Assembly (NCBI GenBank): GCA_965213735.1
Contig: CBDCAB010000006.1
Span: forward strand, 2,232,001-2,296,000
Origin: CALDTK01 sp965213735
GTDB taxonomy: Bacteria; Bacteroidota; Bacteroidia; Chitinophagales; Saprospiraceae
Direction of reading: 5' to 3'
DNA: 64,000 nt
Part shown: positions 52,604 to 60,100 of the stretch, piece after piece
Layout of the letters: each line of letters begins with the position of its first letter
Numbering within the stretch: position 1 is the first letter of the stretch
Translations under genes and position numbers: made by a program
The notes under the pieces: generated by a model
The model's database searches: none
What the model was told of the DNA's origin: nothing
What the model saw: only the letters and a program-made list of their open reading frames with translations

Positions 52604-52680
52604 GACGTCGTTCAACCGAGCTACCCTAATAGATATGTCATCAAAATGCCGCGGCTCTTCCTGCGCGGTGGGACGACGTC
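52604..52680 (-). repeat. 77-bp GACGTC-ended element, copy 7
   Basis: Inverted relative to copies 1-6. Its inner flank matches the hairpin block flank of copy 6. Confidence 0.85.
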
Positions 52681-52688
52681 GGCCGGAA

Positions 52689-52842
52689 AAGAAGGAGGGA
52701 GAAATGAGAGGCGAGAGGTGAGAGGTGAGAGGTGAGATGCGAGATGCGAGAGGCGAGAGGCGTGAAGTGAGAGTGAGAGGCGAGAAGTGAGATGCGAGAG
52801 GCGAGAGGCGAGAGGCGAGAAATGAGAGGCTGGAGGCTGGAC
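52689..52842. repeat. Purine heptamer tract (complement of CTCTCAC type)
   Basis: Units GAGAGGT/GAGAGGC/GAGATGC in about 21 copies between 77-bp elements 7 and 8. It mirrors 43815-43948. Confidence 0.85.
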
Positions 52843-52863
52843 TGCTGTTCTGGAGTAAAAATA

Positions 52864-52940
52864 GACGTCGTTCCACCGAGCTACCCTAATAGATATGTCA
52901 TCAAAATGCCGCGGCTCTTCCTGCGCGGTGGGACGACGTC
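52864..52940 (-). repeat. 77-bp GACGTC-ended element, copy 8
   Basis: Begins GACGTCGTTCCACCG, a one-base change that makes its two ends more alike. It is flanked by CTGTTCTGGAG and by the GCAGCCC leader in inverse. Confidence 0.85.
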
Positions 52941-53034
52941 GGCCGGACTGGTAGCCTAATCCTTTAGGGCTGCAAAAGGAATTAAGAACAGAAGAATAGA
53001 CCGCTAACGCTGCGGGAGGTGAGAAGTGACAGTG

Positions 53035-53111
53035 GACGTCGTTCAACCGAGCTACCCTAATAGATATGTCATCAAAATGCCGCGGCTCTTCCTGCGCGGT
53101 GGGACGACGTC
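53035..53111 (-). repeat. 77-bp GACGTC-ended element, copy 9
   Basis: Lies just outside the right arm. The arm plus this copy form a local direct duplication of element plus GCAGC leader. Confidence 0.85.
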
Positions 53112-53193
53112 GGCCGGACTGGTAGCCTAATCTTTTGAAGCTGCAAAAGCAATTAAGAACAGAAAAATAACAGGAAAAAGAGAGGTGAGGAGT

Positions 53194-53252
53194 TGGGTGC
53201 TGGGGGCTGGGGGCTAGGGGCTGGGGGCTAGGGGCTGGGGGCTAGGGGCTGG
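53194..53252. repeat. GGGGCTR heptamer tract
   Basis: About eight 7-bp units alternating GGGGGCT and AGGGGCT. It is unrelated in base order to the pyrimidine tracts but shares the 7-bp period. Confidence 0.8.
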
Positions 53253-53531
53253 GCACGTTAGTGTGCAACCCACACGCCCAAGAGCAACTTGCGATTCTGA
53301 TACACTGTCAATACGTACTATACAGACACACGAGAAGCATCCACACGGCCATTCCATCGGACCAAAGTCAACTTACACCTTCCCCTACCCAGATCAAGGC
53401 AGCTCATTCAATCCCTATTAACCCCAACCACGCCGCTCAGCCATTACCTTAGATTTTCCCCGCCCACAGCACTCCGCGCAACCAGCCGTGGAGGGCTACG
53501 TATACCTTAAGTGTCAGTCGTTTAGGTTTTA

Positions 53532-54380
53532 ATGCAGCTCAACTACTCCAATCTTTTGCCCTTGCTTTTCACCCTGAGTGTGGTGCTCGTCGGGTGCGCG
53601 AAAGAACACGTGGTAGTCTCCGCACCCGCTCCTGAAGGTGAGTCCCGCATCAGCCAAGCAGCGCTCGATCAATACATCTTTCGGTGCTACGTCGACCTAA
53701 TTGGTGCAGCACCAAGTGAAACCGAAATCGCCACACGCAGCGCAGAACTGCGAGCAGCTGAGGTCAGCGCAGAGGCCCGTCTAGCACTCGTGGAAGAGCT
53801 GCAAGTAAGTCCCGATCACCGAGCTGCCTATGCCCTCAACCTCTATCAGGCAGCTAAAGCCCGCTTTATAGAAGGCTTTCCAGATGCCGAAATATCCACC
53901 CGCTTCATAGGTCAAGGAAGTGCAGACGATGATGCCCGCCTGCAGGCTCTACTCGATTGGCAAGCCGACTACCTCGCCGGCAGGGCTGGCTTAATGGACC
54001 TTCAGCGCCTGTCGGTACACAACCTGGTGTACGATCAAATCAACATGGGCTCGTTCAACCTGGTGCGCGCCAGCTTTGACAACCTGCTGTGGCGCTACCC
54101 TACCAATGCCGAGTTTGATGCAGGCTTTGCGATGGTAGAGCACACGCAATCCGCCGAGCTGTTCGCTCGTATGGGAGCGTCTAAAGCCGACTACATCAAC
54201 ATCGTTGCCGAAAGTGAAGGCGCCCTGCAAGGCATCGTCATCTGGCAGTACGATCAGTTGTTGGCCCGCCGACCCACAGCTGCAGAAACCCTCTCTCACC
54301 TCGACGCACTTCGTGCCACCGGCAATGTGCTGGAGCTCCAACGAAGCGTGATGCAAAGCGACGAGTATGCAGGATTTTAA
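53532..54380 (+). CDS. Lipoprotein, first gene of the DUF1501-type operon
   Basis: The 282-aa protein has a lipoprotein signal (LLPLLFTLSVVLVGC). The mature part is helical and contains two units resembling the RRPT-type motif of DUF4214/DUF1549-like proteins (QYIFRCYVDLIGAAPSETEI; YDQLLARRPTAAETLSHLDA). The start is the ATG at 53532, one base after TAGGTTTT. It overlaps the next gene by 14 bp (54367-54380). The function is unknown; the context suggests part of an envelope complex with the downstream Tat protein. Confidence 0.75.
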   Translation: MQLNYSNLLPLLFTLSVVLVGCAKEHVVVSAPAPEGESRISQAALDQYIFRCYVDLIGAAPSETEIATRSAELRAAEVSAEARLALVEELQVSPDHRAAYALNLYQAAKARFIEGFPDAEISTRFIGQGSADDDARLQALLDWQADYLAGRAGLMDLQRLSVHNLVYDQINMGSFNLVRASFDNLLWRYPTNAEFDAGFAMVEHTQSAELFARMGASKADYINIVAESEGALQGIVIWQYDQLLARRPTAAETLSHLDALRATGNVLELQRSVMQSDEYAGF

Positions 54381-54852
54381 GTGCCTCACCCTTGCAACCG
54401 CCCTGCTCTGCTGTGCGGCTTGTACAGAAGAGACTACGTCGTACGAGCTCGAGCAGGTTGAAATTGGCGTCAATGATGATGCAAAAACGCGCGCTAAGCG
54501 CCAACGTCAGTTTTTGCAGACCCTCTACAACCACATTTACCAGGCGCCGCTACCTCCGGGAGAAGCAGTAGCGCTCGACGAGCTGCTGCGTAGCATCGGT
54601 GATCGTCAAGTGGCCATCGAGCTCGTCGTGGCCAAAATGGTCAGTGATTCAGCCGCTGCGCTCCCTCCTGCCAGCGAGTTGCGCAACGATCCCGAAGCTT
54701 TCATCACCGCACTTTACCGCCGCCTCTACGTACGCGATGCAACGCAAGCAGAGCTGAGCTGGTGGGTCAATTACCTCGAAACTCATCCCGACGTCGACGT
54801 CGCACAAATTGTCTTTGCTTTCGTGACGGCTACCGAATACCGCTATTACTGA
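54367..54852 (+). CDS. Small lipoprotein with one DUF4214-like unit
   Basis: The 161-aa protein starts QDFKCLTLATALLCCAAC, a lipoprotein signal. It has two LY-type units (RQFLQTLYNHIYQAPLPPGE; LYRRLYVRDATQAELSWWVN) that match the unit of the preceding gene, so the two genes probably arose by duplication. It ends TATEYRYY. The stop overlaps the next start (TGATG at 54850-54854). Confidence 0.72.
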   Translation: MQDFKCLTLATALLCCAACTEETTSYELEQVEIGVNDDAKTRAKRQRQFLQTLYNHIYQAPLPPGEAVALDELLRSIGDRQVAIELVVAKMVSDSAAALPPASELRNDPEAFITALYRRLYVRDATQAELSWWVNYLETHPDVDVAQIVFAFVTATEYRYY

Positions 54853-56204
54853 TGCCCCTTTCACGTAGAAACTTCCTCCGTCAAACGGCTCTGGCAACAG
54901 GTGGAGTCATTGCTGCGCCCTATATTTTGCCTAGCGGTCGCGCTTTCGCCAAAACCGGACAGCAACTCGCTCAGCATGTAGTGGTCGTACTGTTTGCAGG
55001 AGGGGTGCGGCAGCAGGAAGCTGTTCTCCAACGCTACCTCGCCGACAGTCAGGGCCTAAACATCGAGGGCAACATCATGAGCAACTTGCTCACCGGCAGT
55101 GCGCCCGACGATAAGGTAGTTTATGGCACTTCCGCATCGGGTTCCATACCCATCCCGCAGCTACTGACGAGTCCTCTTGATAGACAAGGCACGATGCTGC
55201 CAGAAATGCGCTACTCGGCAGCAGCAACAGGGCACTACGTAGGACTTAGCGCGGCCATCAGCGGACACTACGGCACCACCCAAGGTTTGCAGGAGCGCCC
55301 CGAGCATCCAACCATGTTCGAATACCTGCGCCGACACGCAGGCGCAAAAGCAACGGATACCTGGTTTATCGGCAATGGCCTCACCGGCTCAGTGCCGTTG
55401 CTCAACCACTCTGGCCACCGCGATTACGGCGCTCGCTACGGTGCCAACATGCTCATCCCCAACGTCACCTTCGGCGCGCAAGGAGAGGCCCACGCCCGCA
55501 ATGCGGGCGTTTTTCACCCCGATGAAGAACTACCCGCAGTGGAGCAGATGCGGACCTTTCTCAATCAGCGTTTTGGCGAAAGCGGAACGACGAGCGAACT
55601 GGACGCCCTCGGAAACACACCTGCCGAGAAAAATGAAATCAAAGAATTTATTCAGCAAACCTTCGATCGCCTTCAGCGTGGACTGGTGCCATTCCCGCCG
55701 GTAAATGATAACGATGATTTGCGCACCGTAGGCTACGCACTCGAAGTAATGCGGCACTTCAAACCTAAGCTCACGGTCATCAACATGAGCAGTGCCGATA
55801 CCTGTCACAACGACTTTACGAGCTACCTGCAAGCACTGCATCGAGCCGACCATGGCACAGGTTTTTTGTGGAATTATATTCAGACACAGATACCCGATAT
55901 GGCGGGTAATACCGCGCTGGTAGTAGTGCCAGAGCACGGGCGCAACGCTCAGCCTAATGGCGTGCTCGATGCTAATGATTGGGTAGCCTTCGATCATGAT
56001 TCGGATGCGAACGCGCGCCGAATTTTCGGCATGATGGCAGGCCCGAACATCGACGCTGGACTAAGCCTCGGCAGCGCAGCTAATCCGCTCGGCGATGCAG
56101 CAGACACCGTACTTACCGTCGCAGACTTGCTAGGCATTAAACCCGAAGTGAGCGCGACAGGACTCGTTAATGCTGCCGGCCGCAGCTGGTTTGACAGAAT
56201 GTAA
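54852..56204 (+). CDS. DUF1501-like protein with twin-arginine signal
   Basis: ATG 54852 gives a clear Tat leader (MPLSRRNFLRQTALATGGVI). The roughly 450-aa mature protein fits the DUF1501/alkaline-phosphatase-like superfamily: VVVVLFAGGVRQQEAVLQRY near the start, VINMSSADTCHNDFTSYLQA, VVPEHGRNAQPNG and FDHDSDANARRIFG near the end, which hold candidate metal ligands. In DUF1501 gene sets the partner is usually a DUF1800/DUF1549 or cytochrome protein; here it is paired with two DUF4214-like lipoproteins. The substrate is unknown. Mini-hairpin motifs are at 54942-54955 (inside the leader) and 55570-55583. Confidence 0.8.
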   Translation: MPLSRRNFLRQTALATGGVIAAPYILPSGRAFAKTGQQLAQHVVVVLFAGGVRQQEAVLQRYLADSQGLNIEGNIMSNLLTGSAPDDKVVYGTSASGSIPIPQLLTSPLDRQGTMLPEMRYSAAATGHYVGLSAAISGHYGTTQGLQERPEHPTMFEYLRRHAGAKATDTWFIGNGLTGSVPLLNHSGHRDYGARYGANMLIPNVTFGAQGEAHARNAGVFHPDEELPAVEQMRTFLNQRFGESGTTSELDALGNTPAEKNEIKEFIQQTFDRLQRGLVPFPPVNDNDDLRTVGYALEVMRHFKPKLTVINMSSADTCHNDFTSYLQALHRADHGTGFLWNYIQTQIPDMAGNTALVVVPEHGRNAQPNGVLDANDWVAFDHDSDANARRIFGMMAGPNIDAGLSLGSAANPLGDAADTVLTVADLLGIKPEVSATGLVNAAGRSWFDRM

Positions 56205-56698
56205 TGCGCAACCTCACTCATGCCATAGCTCCGCTCGCGACAGTACTGCTGCTGATGGCTACTGCCTGCGACAAAGCCGAGCCTGACAATCCTTTCGAGC
56301 CTGACACCACTGGAGGAGGCGGCGACACCAGCACTCAGGAGCTGAGCTACCAGGGCTTAGCAGGCATACAAGACCGCATTTTTCGCCCTACCTGCGCCAA
56401 TGCCGGCTGTCATGACGGCACCTTCGAACCGGATTTTCGCACGCTGGCTTCTAGCTACGCAACATTGGTTGATCATCCCGTCATTAAGAATGATCCAGCC
56501 GACAGCTATGAATATCGCGTAGTGCCCGGTAATATAGAAGCCTCCCAACTCTATACCCGCATCACCGCAGATATCGACGGCAACTCCGGCATCATGCCCC
56601 TCGTCCTCGAGCCCGACAGCGATTACAATATGCACCGCGACACCTACATCGCCTGGATACGTCGCTGGATTGCCGAGGGCGCAAAACGCAGCGAATGA
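56204..56698 (+). CDS. Lipoprotein with single haem-type CxxxCH motif
   Basis: The 164-aa protein has a lipoprotein signal (AIAPLATVLLLMATAC), a low-complexity Gly/Thr linker (DTTGGGGDTSTQ), and then FRPTCANAGCHDGTFEPDF. The spacing is C-x4-C-H, like the variant haem-binding sites of planctomycete-type cytochrome C domains. A Met in GNSGIMPLV could be a distal ligand. The C-terminus YIAWIRRWIAEGAK is typical of that family. It would be an electron-transfer or structural partner of the DUF1501 protein. It shares one base with the previous stop. Confidence 0.75.
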   Translation: MRNLTHAIAPLATVLLLMATACDKAEPDNPFEPDTTGGGGDTSTQELSYQGLAGIQDRIFRPTCANAGCHDGTFEPDFRTLASSYATLVDHPVIKNDPADSYEYRVVPGNIEASQLYTRITADIDGNSGIMPLVLEPDSDYNMHRDTYIAWIRRWIAEGAKRSE

Positions 56699-57144
56699 TT
56701 AAAGCGCCCGCCATATCTGTGCTCACGCTGTGGCTACTCCTGTTGGGCTGCACCAAGGAAAGCGATGATGCCCGCTTCTCAACCACGCCGCGCATCGCCC
56801 TCACACAGCAGTCGAGTACTGCACTCGTAGGTTTTGCGGACACGCTGACCCTCACGCTGAGTTACGAGGATGGTGATGGTGACCTAGGTGGTTTTGACGG
56901 AAGTTCAATGCTGTTTGTGCTCGACCAACGCCTCGACGAGCCGGATGCATTCGCACTACAGCAACTCACTCCCAATGGTGAAGCGCTTTCCATTGAAGGC
57001 ACGCTCCTCGTCAAACTCGGGCCGTACTTCGTGCTGGGCAATGCACCTGCCGAGGCCTTTGTGGTGGAGTGTTGGCTCACCGATCGCGCAGGCAATGAGA
57101 GCAATCACATCGAGACTGAAGCTATAACCGTTGCACGGCCGTGA
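56695..57144 (+). CDS. Small lipoprotein with Ig-like domain
   Basis: The 149-aa protein has a lipoprotein signal (ISVLTLWLLLLGC) and one beta-sandwich-like domain with LTLSYEDGDGDLGGFDG, a calcium-binding-looking acidic loop, and the closing FVVECWLTDRAGNESNHIET. It overlaps both neighbours (ATGA at 56695, GTGA at 57141), so the operon is tightly coupled. Confidence 0.72.
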   Translation: MIKAPAISVLTLWLLLLGCTKESDDARFSTTPRIALTQQSSTALVGFADTLTLTLSYEDGDGDLGGFDGSSMLFVLDQRLDEPDAFALQQLTPNGEALSIEGTLLVKLGPYFVLGNAPAEAFVVECWLTDRAGNESNHIETEAITVARP

Positions 57145-60100
57145 AGTGGCGCACCTACATAGCTCAACTATACGCTGTGGCGCTGGTGCTAGTAAGTATG
57201 AGTACGCAAGCCTCTGCTCAGCCGGAGTATTTTATGCAGGATACGACTGTGACTGACTGCGAAGGCGTGCTTTATGACTCCGAGCAGGGCGATCTTACTG
57301 GTCATTATGATCACAATGAGGATTATACATTTACCATTTGCATTACTGGCGCCGATGATATTTTACTGGATTTTAACTTCTTTCATTCCGAAGAGGATTA
57401 TGATTTTATAACTTTTTATGATGGACCTGATAATACTGCACCCGTAATTGCCGGACCATTTTCCGGACGGGTTACTATTCCCACCATTATCGCTACGAGC
57501 GGCTGCTTGACAGTGCACTTTAGCTCGGATGCCAACGTCGCCGAGCCTGGGTGGCGCGCAACTTGGCGCACCTCTAATTTTTCGCCTCCAACGCCACCTG
57601 ATTTGACGCTGATTACGGTGCCTAGCTGCCCCTTGCAAGAGCTAGTTATCGAGCTAGATCGGCCAGTGCACTGCGACTCGCTCTACGTAGGTGCCGTTGC
57701 ACTTACCGGACCTAAAATTGTGGATATCACGAGTGTTGATGCAATAAATTGTAATGGTGATAGCACTACGCAATTTCGGGTGCGGTTTGCGCCGGCACTT
57801 GATTTTAGTGGGCGCTATACCCTCGAGTTACGCACGATTGTACCTTACTGCACTACGCCCTATATTTTGTACAGCGAGGTGGAGTTTCGGCTGCAGGGCT
57901 GTCCACTTGCCATACGCTTATCTGTAGACGATGATGAAGGGCTGTGCAGCGGAGACTTTGCACGTATAACTGCTGATGTAAGTGGTGGCATTCGGGGAAC
58001 CTATCGCTACACCTGGAGTCCGGTGGCCAGCAGGGCTGATACAGTACGTATCGGTCCATTAAATGGCGCTACCACGGTGCGGGTAGATGTGGTGGATGCA
58101 GCTGGCAATGCTGCTACGGCTAGTATCGTGGTTGAGCCGCTGCCATCGCCTGTAATCGTAGGCGGCAATCGCTCCATGTGTCAATCGGTTGCGCCTTTTG
58201 AATTACGAGCTTTACCGCCTCACGGCGAATGGGATGCCGCTGGGCTTTTCTATGGTTACGACCGCTCAAAAGGACTCTACGATCCCCAGCTTACCGATGG
58301 CAGCAGCGATATTATTACTTACACAGCGCCCAATGGTTGTACGAGTCAAGTTACCTACACATTCACTCCTTTAGATTATGGCACAGACGATGGTGCCTGC
58401 CTCGGAGCCAATCCCTTTGATGTGTCGGGAGGTACGCCTGCGGGAGGTGTTTGGTCGGGGCCAAACATTGCTTCAGATGGTCGCTTTACGCCACCCGGAG
58501 ATACAGGCACCTGGCGCGTTACGTACACGCATCCCAATGGCTGCAGTGGCTCGAAAGATATTCATGTTGGCATAGAGACACCAATAGTGCAGGACACGTT
58601 TTGCGAAAGCGTGCCGAGGGTAACGCTGCAAATCAGTCCTCGTGGTGGAGTGTGGACGGGACCAGGCATGAGCTTCGGTAGCCGTGGCTGGTTTTCGCCC
58701 GGAAGTGCTGGTGCCGGGCCGCATACGCTCAACTATTTTGCCGAAGGTTGCGCCGACCGTGAAGTCGAAATTTTCGTCAAGGAGATCGACGCCTTCGATG
58801 GCTTTACGGCTTGCCCCATTGAAGACCCGCGCATACTGCCTGGCAATTGGCGGCCCGCTGGAGGCACGTGGTATGGCCGTGGCATCATTGATCCTACTGA
58901 TGGACTTTTCGATCCCGGCTTGTTTGGCGAAGGCTCCGATACGCTCACGTATCACGCGCCTAATGGCTGCACCGATCGGCGGACTGTTTCTGTATATTTC
59001 ACGTTTACCCGTCCGCAGGATGATACGCTGGAGATGTGCACCGACGATGCACCGATGCGACTTACGCCCGGGGGCCGGATTTTTCAGCGTCCTTTAGATG
59101 TCGGTCGCTGGAGTGGCTCGGGCGTTAGCTACGCCAATGATGGTCGCGCATATTTCGATCCGCGCGTTGCGGGGCTGGGCCTGCATCAAATTACTTACAC
59201 TGCCAATACTTGCGAAGCGCACAATTGGGTGCAGGTGGGTCAGAGTCCGGAGTGGTATGGCGACACCCTCTGCGTAGGTTCTGATCCGGTGCAGCTCAGC
59301 AGTGCCGCGGCCAATACGGAGTGGGCCGGCCAGGGCATCATCAATGGCATCGATGGCATTTTTGATGTGGAGGAGGCTGGTGTTGGCTTGCACGAAATTT
59401 CTGCTTTTAGTGCGGAGGGTTGCAGGCAAACCGCGAATATTCTCGTGCCTGCAGCTGCTAATTTAAGCTTTACGGCACCTGCTGCAGTGGCATGTTTTAG
59501 CGACAGCTTATTGAATCTAGAGCTGACGCCGGCTGCAACATTGCTGAGTGAGGCAGGAAGTACGCTTCCGCAAAACCTGTCTCCTGCCGCGCTTGGTGAG
59601 GGGCTGCACAACGTGGTGCTTAGGGCCGGAACACCTGGTTGTGAGGATATTGATAGCTTTAGTTTGGAGGTTCTTCCTCCTCTTCGCCTTTCGGCAAAAC
59701 CCTACACGGATTCCCTTTGCTTTGGCGATGGAACCAGTCTAGGAGTTGCTCCTGCTGGTGGAATGGAACGCGACTGGCAAGTGCGTTGGAGTGACTTGCC
59801 AAACTGGCCACTTTACGAAAGACAGGTGCTCCCTCAGCAAAACACCACTTACCGTGCTACGCTAAGCGATGGCTGCAGCAACGATGTGACGCTCAATCTG
59901 CCCGTGGTGGTCCACCCGCAAGTTGATGCCGACGTAGACGAAGGCGATACAGTGTGCAGTACCGACAGCACCTCCACACTGGTGATCCCGCTTGGTAGCT
60001 CGCGCTATGAAGTGAAGTGGTACGTGCCTGGGGGTCCGCATTTTGGCGAGTTTTATGCCGGAACTCCCGGATATTATGATGTAGAAGTCTTGGATGAAGC

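Larger units (their letters stand above)
52385..53028 (-). repeat. Right arm of ~640-bp inverted composite repeat
   Basis: Reverse complement of 43614-44250 with the same module order. It differs mainly in the length and order of heptamer units. Confidence 0.85.
52227..53531. repeat. Right flanking repeat complex of the accessory island
   Basis: The gap holds a near-palindrome built on CCTGACCACAA (52289-52312), a GGGTGCT heptamer tract (52313-52348), the right inverted-repeat arm (52385-53028) with two 77-bp elements, a third 77-bp element (53035-53111), a GGGGCTR heptamer tract (53194-53252) and about 280 bp of unremarkable sequence before the next operon. No gene is supported. Confidence 0.85.
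3556..59700. repeat. Dispersed GNAA mini-hairpin motif family (GTTTTG-SC-GNAA-GS), about 23 copies
   Basis: Perfect GTTTTGGCGNAAGC copies (+ means this string is on the plus strand): 3556-3569(-), 6134-6147(+), 7341-7354(-), 13710-13723(-), 15366-15379(+), 24797-24810(-), 29545-29558(-), 32042-32055(+), 33271-33284(-), 36864-36877(-), 41334-41347(+), 54942-54955(-), 55570-55583(+). GTTTTGCCGNAAGG copies: 14548-14561(+), 17618-17631(-), 36960-36973(-), 41682-41695(-), 59687-59700(-). Copies with one G fewer in the spacer, GTTTTGCGNAAGC: 3654-3666(+), 14694-14706(-), 31477-31489(+), 58598-58610(+), 59574-59586(-). One copy has a longer spacer: 33031-33045(+). Near matches: 5100-5113, 8086-8099, 35335-35348. 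All but 7341 are inside genes. The coordinates of this entry give only the outer limits. Confidence 0.85.
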
